A DNA stretch of 11,524 nt, taken from the NCBI GenBank assembly GCA_018060305.1, contig JAGOWF010000065.1:1-11524 (forward strand), in the 5' to 3' direction. This DNA comes from Pyrinomonadaceae bacterium (lineage in GTDB: Bacteria > Acidobacteriota > Blastocatellia > Pyrinomonadales > Pyrinomonadaceae). A program made the translations under genes and the position numbers. The notes below the pieces were generated by a model, which had not been told where the DNA came from, ran no database searches, and was given only the letters and a program-made list of their open reading frames with translations. Below are positions 5,701 through 11,416 of the stretch, piece by piece; positions within the stretch are counted from its first letter, which is position 1, and each line of letters starts with the position of its first letter.

Positions 5701-6064
5701 TCATATCTACTCGCCTCCGGCACCAGTCACGCTTGTATCCATCCGTAATCCAAACACACTAGAAACCAGGCGGGGTGTACCGATGTTACTGGATACTGGT
5801 TCAGATCTCACGCTTTTGCCAAAAGCGACTTGCGACGAGATCGGACTAGATATATGGCGTGATCCCTCATTGCTCGTCAGAGCATATGAAGGAACTACAA
5901 GTGTTGCCGAATGCGTTCGCTTAGACTTATATTTTCTGCACAGGCGTTTTCGCGGTCTATTTCTTGTCTATGATAGCGACGAGGGTATTCTGGGACGTAA
6001 TATCCTAAATCAGTTTCCACTTCTCTTTGATGGACCAAACTTGAACTGGGAAAAAGCAGATTAA
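5687..6064 (+). CDS. Retropepsin-like (clan AA) aspartic protease, single domain
   Basis: This 125-residue protein carries the signature of single-domain retroviral-type aspartic proteases, which act as homodimers, each chain giving one catalytic Asp. MLLDTGSDLTLLP at 33-45 contains the active-site Asp36-Thr37-Gly38-Ser39 in its usual hydrophobic setting. Residues about 66-75 (AYEGTTSVAE) sit where the flap is expected. GILGRNILNQFPLLFDG at 100-116 matches the conserved (I/L)LGR-(N/D)-(I/L)L-x-x-(F) strand-helix near the end of the fold. There is no signal peptide or membrane segment, so it should be cytoplasmic. It overlaps the upstream 69-residue gene by 14 bases and ends 17 bases before pheT. 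Hand-counted GC over 5761-6000 is 114 of 240 (about 48%), below what is seen in most of pheS, suggesting later arrival. Substrate unknown; the upstream protein is an obvious candidate. Confidence 0.85.
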   Translation: MTKYNHIYSPPAPVTLVSIRNPNTLETRRGVPMLLDTGSDLTLLPKATCDEIGLDIWRDPSLLVRAYEGTTSVAECVRLDLYFLHRRFRGLFLVYDSDEGILGRNILNQFPLLFDGPNLNWEKAD

Positions 6065-6081
6065 GGGCGTTCAATCCTTTC

Positions 6082-8142
6082 ATGAACATCAGCTACCACT
6101 GGCTAAAAGACCTGATCGACCTCGATCTCTCGGCGGAAGACACAGCCGGTGCTCTGACGCGCGTCGGCCTTGCGGTCGAGGGCATTCATCCGCACGGCGA
6201 AGACTTTGTTTTTGACATCGATCTGACATCGAACCGGCCTGATTGCCTGTCGCACGTTGGTGTCGCTCGCGAACTGCGCGTAATTTCGAATGGCGAATTA
6301 CGAATTACGGATTACGAAGACCAGAGGCTGAAGACCGAAGGCCAAGTTGTTTCAATCGAGGATCCAGACCTTTGTCACCGGTTTACGGCACGAATTGTCC
6401 GTAATGTTAAGGTCGGGCCGTCGCCGCAATGGATGGTTGACCGGCTTAAAGCTATTGGCGAGCGGTCGATCAATAACGTCGCCGATATCACGAATTACGT
6501 AATGCACGAGCTTGGTCAGCCAATGCATTCATTCGACATGGACAAGCTGGCTGAAAATCGTATTGTCGTGCGGCGTGCGTGTCCTGGCGAGACGATCACG
6601 ACCCTCGATGAGATTGAGCGAACTCTTGACGACACGATGCTTGTGATCTGCGACGCGGAAAAACCTGTTGCCGTCGCAGGGGTCATGGGTGGATTGGCGT
6701 CCGGTATCAATGATTCAACAGTTAATGTGTTGCTTGAGGTCGCATACTTCAAACGTGAGAATATAAGGGCTACGTCGCGACGGCTTAGTCTGGCGACAGA
6801 AGCCAGTTATCGCTTCGAGCGCGGCGTTGATATCAACAACCTAGTCCGGGCGTCCAATCGTGCGGCGGAACTGATTATCAAACTCGCCGGCGGCGAATTG
6901 GGCGAATTTGTCGATGCTTATCCAACAAAATGGACAGCAAATCCGGTCGTATCGGCGAATATATCGGCCGCAACCGCCCGTTTGACCGGCCTGAACGTGC
7001 CGACAGACAAATGCAACCGTATTCTTGATGCTCTAGGTATAGAGAAAACGCCGGATTCGATCTATTTATCGCCGTCGTGGCGACATGACATCGCGATCGA
7101 GGAAGACCTCGTCGAGGAGGTCGCTCGCCACGCAGGCTACGAGAATATCAAGGACGAGCTGCCGCCCGCGTACGGTGCGGGCGAATACCAGCCGACCGAG
7201 CACCGTGAACGCGTCCTACGGCAAACACTCGTAAACATTGGCTTTGACGAAGCCATTTCCTATAGCTTTATCGACGAACGGCGCGATGATCTGTTTGAGC
7301 TAGCACCTGGCGTTATTGACGGATTAGCCGCCGAACGGTTCGTCACATTGCAGGATGCCGTGATCGAAGGCGCCGTTCGTATGCGCCCGACGATACTTCC
7401 CGGCCTTTTGGACGCCGTTCGGCTCAACCTGAATCACCAACGTCGCGACCTAAAGCTCTTTGAACTTGGTAAAGTGTTCGCGAACCGCAGCAGCGAGGAC
7501 GGTCTGCCGGGCGAACACGAGATTCTCGCAGTCACGCTTACCGGCGGCGAAATGAATCAGGATCGTGCAATGGCTACCCGGCCTCTTGATCTTTACGACG
7601 CTACGGGAGCGATTCACGCCGCGCTGGATGCATTGGGCTATCCGAATGTGGAGTTCGCTGCGGTTAAAAACCGGCACCTTCGGCCCGGCCAGACGGCCTC
7701 GGTCGCCGTAAACGGCACCGTTGTCGGCGCGGTCGGGCGGTTAAATGACGAGATCGCAGCTTTGTATAAGTTTAAACAGGACGTTTATGTCGGCGAGGTG
7801 AACCTTGATCTGGTGCTGTCGCAGCCGATAACCACGGCGGTTTACCGCCCATTGTCGCGGTTTCCGGGGATTTTTCGTGACGTTTCATTCGTCGGGCCGC
7901 GAAACATTACCTACGCGGAGATTCGCGATACGGTCGCTGAGCAAGGCACCGATTTGTGTCGCGGTGTCAATTTTGTCGATGTTTACGAAGGGAAGGGCCT
8001 TGGTGATGATGAGCGCTCGATCACGATCCGGCTGGAATATCGCAGTGCCGAGCGAACACTGACTGAGGATGAGGTTGAAGCGTTACATCAGCAAATAGTC
8101 GGCGCAGTTCAAGCGAAATTATCAATAAAACAAAGGACGTGA
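6082..8142 (+). CDS. pheT: Phenylalanyl-tRNA synthetase beta subunit, short form without the OB-fold domain
   Basis: PheT pairs with PheS; it binds tRNA and hydrolyses Tyr-tRNA-Phe in its B3/B4 editing domain. The 686 residues are about 110 short of E. coli PheT (795). The cause is visible: after the N-terminal B1 part (MNISYHWLKDLIDLDL to VGLAVEGI, 1-35) the sequence passes straight to FDIDLTSNRPDCLSHVGVARE (44-64), so the EMAP-like OB-fold B2 domain is missing. B3/B4 follows (about 85-275, with DITNYVMHELGQPMHSFD at 135-152 and ATEASYRFERGVD), then B5 (about 283-360), the catalytic-like B6/B7 core (about 370-575) and the C-terminal FDX-ACB anticodon-binding domain (about 590-685, YRPLSRFPGIFRDVSFV to SAERTLTEDEV). 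Residues 71-79 (GELRITDYE) come from a repeat inserted in frame. Only a weak GGG-rich site lies upstream of the ATG. Confidence 0.96.
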   Translation: MNISYHWLKDLIDLDLSAEDTAGALTRVGLAVEGIHPHGEDFVFDIDLTSNRPDCLSHVGVARELRVISNGELRITDYEDQRLKTEGQVVSIEDPDLCHRFTARIVRNVKVGPSPQWMVDRLKAIGERSINNVADITNYVMHELGQPMHSFDMDKLAENRIVVRRACPGETITTLDEIERTLDDTMLVICDAEKPVAVAGVMGGLASGINDSTVNVLLEVAYFKRENIRATSRRLSLATEASYRFERGVDINNLVRASNRAAELIIKLAGGELGEFVDAYPTKWTANPVVSANISAATARLTGLNVPTDKCNRILDALGIEKTPDSIYLSPSWRHDIAIEEDLVEEVARHAGYENIKDELPPAYGAGEYQPTEHRERVLRQTLVNIGFDEAISYSFIDERRDDLFELAPGVIDGLAAERFVTLQDAVIEGAVRMRPTILPGLLDAVRLNLNHQRRDLKLFELGKVFANRSSEDGLPGEHEILAVTLTGGEMNQDRAMATRPLDLYDATGAIHAALDALGYPNVEFAAVKNRHLRPGQTASVAVNGTVVGAVGRLNDEIAALYKFKQDVYVGEVNLDLVLSQPITTAVYRPLSRFPGIFRDVSFVGPRNITYAEIRDTVAEQGTDLCRGVNFVDVYEGKGLGDDERSITIRLEYRSAERTLTEDEVEALHQQIVGAVQAKLSIKQRT
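6279..6318 (+). repeat. GAATTAC heptamer repeat inserted in frame in pheT
   Basis: GAATTAC occurs at 6295-6301 and 6302-6308, followed by GGATTAC at 6309-6315 and GAA. Just before them, CGTAATTTCG (6279-6288) is complementary to CGAATTACG with one bulged base, so the block can form a hairpin. It encodes NGELRITDYE (residues 70-79), a peptide familiar to me from bacterial genes invaded by small GAATTAC-type repeats. It lies in the linker after the conserved GVARE helix, where extra residues should be tolerated. The reading frame is kept. Confidence 0.65.
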
Positions 8143-8161
8143 CGATTTCTTCACGCTTTAC

Positions 8162-8190
8162 TTGAACTTTTTTGCAAAACCGCCGATAAT
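8162..8190 (+). promoter_or_regulatory. Sigma-70 type promoter for the zapB-like gene and zapA
   Basis: TTGAAC (8162-8167) and GATAAT (8185-8190) are separated by exactly 17 bases, each close to the consensus. The predicted start near 8197 leaves a leader of about 30 bases that includes the ribosome binding site GCGGAG at 8215-8220. A weak 5-bp hairpin (CGTGA/TCACG, 8138-8155) just upstream spans the pheT stop codon and may slow read-through. Confidence 0.6.
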
Positions 8191-8226
8191 CATTTCCCTA
8201 GTCCCAAAGACCTTGCGGAGACACGA

Positions 8227-8508
8227 ATGAACGCCTTAACGGGAATGGAAAAGTTCTCACGCCTTGAGGACAAGATCTACCTCACCATCGAGTTTGCCAA
8301 AAAGCTGCGTGAAGAGAAAGATCGCCTCGAACGCGAGGCCGACGGCCTGAAGAAGGAAGCGGCCGAGGCGGTGGCCGCAAAGATCGCTGCCGAGGACAAG
8401 CTGAACGACCTTCTAGCGGAGCGCGACACTATCCAACTCAAGGTAGAGGCGATGCTTGAGGCCATTTCCGCTATCGACACCGAGGTTGCCGAGGCCGTCG
8501 GCCGCTAA
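8227..8508 (+). CDS. Small coiled-coil protein, ZapB-like cell division factor (inferred)
   Basis: The 93-residue protein is almost wholly helical with a heptad pattern: MEKFSRLEDKIYLTIEFAKKLREEKDRLEREADGLKKEA (7-45) and a second stretch to about residue 85. It resembles ZapB in size, in the opening E-x-F-x-x-L-E-x-K-I pattern, and in being a pure coiled coil, but coiled coils look alike, so this is not proof of homology. It is followed after seven bases by zapA, whose product binds FtsZ and, in E. coli, recruits ZapB to the division ring; gene context therefore supports a ZapB-type role. The ATG at 8227 is favoured by the GCGGAG site six bases upstream; an internal ATG at 8245 would remove six residues. 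It has its own promoter behind pheT. Confidence 0.75.
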   Translation: MNALTGMEKFSRLEDKIYLTIEFAKKLREEKDRLEREADGLKKEAAEAVAAKIAAEDKLNDLLAERDTIQLKVEAMLEAISAIDTEVAEAVGR

Positions 8509-8515
8509 AAATTAT

Positions 8516-8839
8516 ATGTCCGAACAAACGATCAGGGTCGAGATATACAACAATACCTACAGCATCCGATCAGACGGTGATAACGAGTATATTCAGGACC
8601 TGGCCGAGTACGTCGATTCAAAGATGCGTGAGATATCGTCCGGGACGATGACGGTCGATTCTCTAAAGGTCGCAATCCTGGCCGCCCTGCACATCGCAGA
8701 TGAGTATTACCAGTTAAGGAGTTCTCAGGCTCAGGGCGATGCCCAACTCGCCGCACGCAGCAACGAATGCGCCGAGATGCTCGACCGGCTTCTAAAGAAT
8801 CGAGAGGTCGCCCCGCTTGTGCTTGAAACGGAACAATGA
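8516..8839 (+). CDS. zapA: Cell division protein ZapA
   Basis: ZapA cross-links FtsZ filaments at the division site. The 107 residues match the family (about 85-110). The N-terminal domain shows the ZapA pattern: IRVEIYNNTYSIRSDGDNEYIQDLAEYVDSKMREI (5-40), then a helix VDSLKVAILAALHIADEYYQL (47-67) and a C-terminal coiled coil that mediates tetramers. The start chosen is the ATG at 8516; the frame is open back to 8456, but the extra 20 residues would overlap the upstream coding region and lack ZapA character. There is no ribosome binding site, and the gap to the coiled-coil gene is seven bases, so translation is probably coupled. The 6S RNA gene follows directly, as in many bacteria. Confidence 0.93.
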   Translation: MSEQTIRVEIYNNTYSIRSDGDNEYIQDLAEYVDSKMREISSGTMTVDSLKVAILAALHIADEYYQLRSSQAQGDAQLAARSNECAEMLDRLLKNREVAPLVLETEQ

Positions 8840-8840
8840 T

Positions 8841-8871
8841 TTGCTCCACACGTTCCTGTGTGTGCTAGAAT
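8841..8871 (+). promoter_or_regulatory. Promoter of the 6S RNA gene
   Basis: TAGAAT (8866-8871) preceded by TGC is an extended -10. TTGCTC (8841-8846) lies 19 bases upstream, a little far for a -35. The start predicted seven bases after the -10 is 8878, exactly where the 5' arm of the closing RNA stem begins, which supports both calls. Confidence 0.6.
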
Positions 8872-8877
8872 CCAAAC

Positions 8878-9099
8878 TGGCGAACGAAATTGACTGCGTT
8901 TCTCGTCACGGAACGCAATTACAATTGAGCCAACATATGAATGACGGGAGGCTGATGCCGGAGGTCAGTGCAGGTCTCTAAGGAGTTTTGCCGGAGGCCA
9001 TCGGCTTGGATGCTGCTGAAAGGCGGCAGAAAGCCACCCACCTGTTACCTACAGGTTCAATTCATGTCGTTCCAACGGCCACGCGGTCATCATTCGCCA
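8878..9099 (+). ncRNA. ssrS: Probable 6S RNA
   Basis: 6S RNA mimics an open promoter and holds the housekeeping RNA polymerase in stationary phase. The region forms a long rod closed by its two ends: 8878-8884 with 9093-9099 (TGGCGAA/TTCGCCA), 8891-8899 with 9081-9089 (9 bp, one G-U), 8910-8915 with 9068-9073 (GGAACG/CGTTCC) and 8923-8931 with 9054-9062 (9 bp, one G-U). Inside is a large asymmetric bubble, with a hairpin on its 3' side (9013-9029, CTGCTG/CGGCAG) and a possible switch hairpin CCTGT/ACAGG (9041-9055). A terminal stem begins with GCTGATG/CATCGGC (8951-8957/8999-9005). This architecture, about 222 bases, and the place right after zapA are classic for 6S RNA. I found no signal-recognition-particle GGAAGGAAGC-type loop. 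The 3' end overlaps the stop of the convergent gene by 10 bases. The exact ends are inferred. Confidence 0.7.
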
Positions 9100-9851
9100 A
9101 TCTCGGTTTCTGCTTCCAATTCCAGCCATATTTCTTCCGACAACTTTGCAGACTCCAGTGCAAGCGGCAGCTGCGCAGTGCGCGCCGAGAGTTTCTTTAG
9201 TGCCAGTTGATCGTCCGCGAGGCGCCCACCCCGTGTGGCTGCAGCCTCGATCATCTGAAGTCGGGCCTCAGCCTCGGCGAGCATCGCCGCCGCCTCGTCT
9301 TTGATCCCAGTGACTTTGTGAATATCCCGGCCTATCTCCGCCAGAAACTCATCTCGTCGGCCCGACTTTAGCTGCTTTAGTCGGCCCTCACGCTTTCGTG
9401 CCAGCATCAGTTCCCGCTTCGACGACTTCAGTATCCTTGTTGCGGTCAGTCGTGAAGCGAGCGTCTCTCGATATGCGTCGCCGAGCAGAAGGTCACGGGA
9501 CTCGACGGCCCGCAGTACGCGCTTCTCCGCTGACTTTAACTCATGCGTAAACCAACCGATCTCTTCGGCCCTGATGCCGTCAGCCGCGATTCGCTCGCGC
9601 ATCTCGCGCAGCCAACGCCCTCGCCTATGCAAGAGTAGGCCTGTGACCGACAAACCGATGAGCAACCCAAGCGCCGTTGCGACCGCCCCAAAGAAGAACA
9701 CTACGACAGCGGATGGCGGGGCCAGCGGCGCCAGGAACAGGAGCAGCAGCGTGATAATGGCCGGCAGCGCCGTCAGGGTCGCTGGTGCGGCCACAGCGCC
9801 GGCTACCAGCTTTCGGCCACGGTCGAGTTCCGCTTTCGTGATATCCGACAT
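9090..9851 (-). CDS. Unrecognised membrane protein: two N-terminal helices and a long coiled-coil domain
   Basis: I do not recognise this 253-residue protein. Residues about 17-41 and 46-74 are two hydrophobic membrane helices forming a hairpin (LTALPAIITLLLLFLAPLAP, then VVVFFFGAVATALGLLIGLS). The rest, about 76-253, is highly charged, Ala/Glu/Lys/Arg-rich and predicted helical with coiled-coil stretches (for example 99-165 and 180-235). LLLHRRGRWLREMRER follows the second helix, so by the positive-inside rule both ends should be cytoplasmic. The architecture, a membrane hairpin with a long cytoplasmic helical rod, suggests a scaffold or envelope-tethered organiser, but there is no catalytic motif. 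It is convergent with zapA and the 6S RNA and overlaps the latter by 10 bases. Only a weak ribosome binding site (TCGGAAT) precedes the ATG. Confidence 0.8.
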   Translation of the reverse strand: MSDITKAELDRGRKLVAGAVAAPATLTALPAIITLLLLFLAPLAPPSAVVVFFFGAVATALGLLIGLSVTGLLLHRRGRWLREMRERIAADGIRAEEIGWFTHELKSAEKRVLRAVESRDLLLGDAYRETLASRLTATRILKSSKRELMLARKREGRLKQLKSGRRDEFLAEIGRDIHKVTGIKDEAAAMLAEAEARLQMIEAAATRGGRLADDQLALKKLSARTAQLPLALESAKLSEEIWLELEAETEIGE

Positions 9852-9913
9852 ATTCCGACTGGCTAAAAGTCTAGCGCATCACCATCGGTTTTGCGGAAAC
9901 GCACGGGGAGCCG

Positions 9914-9952
9914 TTGACATCTAATTTCAGTATCGCTTTGATGATGTATTAT
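9914..9952 (+). promoter_or_regulatory. Candidate promoter elements for the VWFA gene
   Basis: A perfect TTGACA lies at 9914-9919, and the best -10-like hexamers are TTTGAT (9937-9942, 17 bases away but poor) and TATTAT (9947-9952, good but 27 bases away). Either could serve; the pair does not form one ideal promoter. No ribosome binding site is seen before the ATG at 9977. Confidence 0.3.
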
Positions 9953-9976
9953 GATTCTGGTATTCCGTGATCGATC

Positions 9977-10927
9977 ATGAGGCCATCAAACGTAGCCTTC
10001 GCACTCGCAGCATTACTCACGTCGGCATTAGCCGGGTCTCTTTCTGCGCAGCCGGGACCGAGCGGTGACGGTGTCCGTACCGTAACTATTCCGATCTCGA
10101 TCTTTTCGAAAAAAGAGCTAAAGGAAGGGCAGGCCGAAGAGTTTCTGCATGCCGAACGGATCGTCGTAAAGGAAGACGGCGACGAGCAACAGATATTGTC
10201 CATCCGGAGCGTAGCGACGGCACCGCTCTCGATCGCGTTCGTGATCCAGGACGATCTTGCATCGACATTTAATCTGCAGATCCGCGAGCTTCAGGAGTTT
10301 ATTCGCGGCCTGCCTAAAGGCACTCGCGTCATGGTGGCCTACACACGCTCCGGCTCGCCGCAGATCAGGCAAAGATTCACCGAAGACCTTGATGCTGCAG
10401 CGGGTTCACTGAGGATCGTTACCGGAAATCCGGCGTTAGCTCCTCGAAGCCCCTTCGACGGTGTCGCAAGTATCCTCGACAGGTTCGATAGCGTTCCGGC
10501 GGGCCGACGGGCGGTGGTCCTCTTCTCAGACGGCCTTGATTCATCAAACGGGATGAACCTCGCGTCCATCGCACAAAGCGTCGATCTCGACCGTGCCGTA
10601 CTCAAAGCAAATCGCAAGGGCGTTGCTGTTTACTCCTTATATTCGCCTACCGCCATCACTGAAAGTGGAAACTCCGTGCTCGCCCTCGCCGCTCAGGGCG
10701 CGTTGGTCAAACTGGCAGATGAAACCGGTGGCCGTGCCTTCCTCAGCGGGCCGTCAGGCCCTGTCAGTTATCGCCCGTTCCTCCGCGAGATGGCCTTGAC
10801 CATCAGTCGCCAATTCGCGCTGACCTATCTCTCCACCCACATGAAGAAGGGTTATCACAAGCTCAAGGTCACGAGCACAAATCCCGAAGTCAAGATCGAA
10901 CACCCGCGAGGCTACTATTACCGCTAA
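9977..10927 (+). CDS. Secreted VWFA-domain protein of the acidobacterial type
   Basis: The 316-residue protein starts with a signal peptide (1-24: short basic start, hydrophobic core FALAALLTSALAG, likely cut after SLSA). A short N-terminal beta region follows (33-80, with VRTVTIPISIF and RIVVKEDGDEQQILSI), then a von Willebrand factor A domain (about 83-285) and a C-terminal strand part ending YHKLKVTSTNPEVKIEHPRGYYYR. This order matches the VWFA-related proteins that are abundant in Acidobacteriota. The MIDAS metal site, normally D-x-S-x-S, reads IQDDLAST at 90-97, so the first serine is missing; VVLFSDGLDSS at 180-190 is kept. Metal binding may therefore be lost or altered. It probably acts outside the cytoplasm by binding other proteins; partner unknown. 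Its stop overlaps that of the convergent zinc-ribbon gene by three bases. Confidence 0.88.
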   Translation: MRPSNVAFALAALLTSALAGSLSAQPGPSGDGVRTVTIPISIFSKKELKEGQAEEFLHAERIVVKEDGDEQQILSIRSVATAPLSIAFVIQDDLASTFNLQIRELQEFIRGLPKGTRVMVAYTRSGSPQIRQRFTEDLDAAAGSLRIVTGNPALAPRSPFDGVASILDRFDSVPAGRRAVVLFSDGLDSSNGMNLASIAQSVDLDRAVLKANRKGVAVYSLYSPTAITESGNSVLALAAQGALVKLADETGGRAFLSGPSGPVSYRPFLREMALTISRQFALTYLSTHMKKGYHKLKVTSTNPEVKIEHPRGYYYR

Positions 10928-11370
10928 CCGACACGTCGCGTACACATCGGACAGGTGCGGACGTCTTCCTTGATAAGCAGGCCGATCCAGAACAGTGGGA
11001 AAAAGAAGACGAGCAGAACGGCAAACGTGATCCAGCCCGCAGTAGAGATCCTCTTCTCAATGCGGGGAAGAAATTGTGACATGCAGTGCGGGCAACGATA
11101 GGGTTGGGTTGGATGGTGCGGCTGTTGATATGCGAGCGGGACACCGACGGTTCCGGTTTGCACAAACTGCTGTGGCATCGTGCCCAGCGTTGGCCGTGCT
11201 TCCGGCTTGGTCTGAAACTCGTCGGTTTTCCATGAATATGGTCTCGGCGGCGCGGCGTGGTTAAACGGGTCGGCCGCATACACCGCTTGCGGCGCGATCT
11301 TGGTGCCGCAGAAACGACAAAACTGGCTCTCCGCCGCATTCACTTGCCCACAATTACCGCATGTGTTCAT
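10924..11370 (-). CDS. Zinc-ribbon protein with C-terminal LITAF-like domain
   Basis: The 148-residue protein has three parts. Residues 1-25 are a zinc ribbon with Cys4, Cys7, Cys18 and Cys21 (C-x2-C-x10-C-x2-C). Residues 26-90 are a Pro/Gln-rich, probably disordered linker. Residues 91-148 have CPHC (93-96), then a hydrophobic stretch STAGWITFAVLLVFFFPLFW (109-128, continuing IGLLI) and CPMC (140-143) with a final RRVG. Two C-x2-C knuckles flanking a membrane-inserted hydrophobic helix is the hallmark of the LITAF (SIMPLE) domain, whose human members end CPxC-x3-(L)G; the resemblance is by pattern. LITAF domains bind zinc and lie flat in the cytoplasmic face of membranes. The function in bacteria is not known to me. 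It is convergent with the VWFA gene. No ribosome binding site precedes the ATG at 11370. Confidence 0.85.
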   Translation of the reverse strand: MNTCGNCGQVNAAESQFCRFCGTKIAPQAVYAADPFNHAAPPRPYSWKTDEFQTKPEARPTLGTMPQQFVQTGTVGVPLAYQQPHHPTQPYRCPHCMSQFLPRIEKRISTAGWITFAVLLVFFFPLFWIGLLIKEDVRTCPMCTRRVG

Positions 11371-11383
11371 AACGTCACGCCAA

Positions 11384-11389
11384 ACTATA
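11384..11389 (-). promoter_or_regulatory. Candidate -10 element of the zinc-ribbon gene
   Basis: On the minus strand TATAGT (11384-11389), preceded directly by TG, lies 13 bases before the ATG at 11370, so a transcript would have a leader of only about seven bases. No convincing -35 is seen. Confidence 0.3.
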
Positions 11390-11416
11390 CACTAACGCGG
11401 CCGGCGCTAAAAAGTT

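Noticed and set aside
6484..6506. Second GAATTACG-like match in pheT
   Set aside because: It encodes the conserved DITNYVMHE motif of PheT and is ordinary coding sequence, not a repeat insertion.
8456..8515. Upstream start for zapA adding 20 residues
   Set aside because: It would lie within the coiled-coil gene and the added residues are unlike any ZapA N-terminus.
8968..9210. Two + strand frames of 80 and 70 codons in the 6S region
   Set aside because: They overlap the structured RNA and the antisense of a long minus-strand gene, with no protein character.
10890..11339. 149-codon minus-strand frame overlapping the zinc-ribbon gene
   Set aside because: Arg/Ser-rich translation in another frame of the same strand; the overlapping frame with paired CxxC motifs and a membrane helix is the real one.
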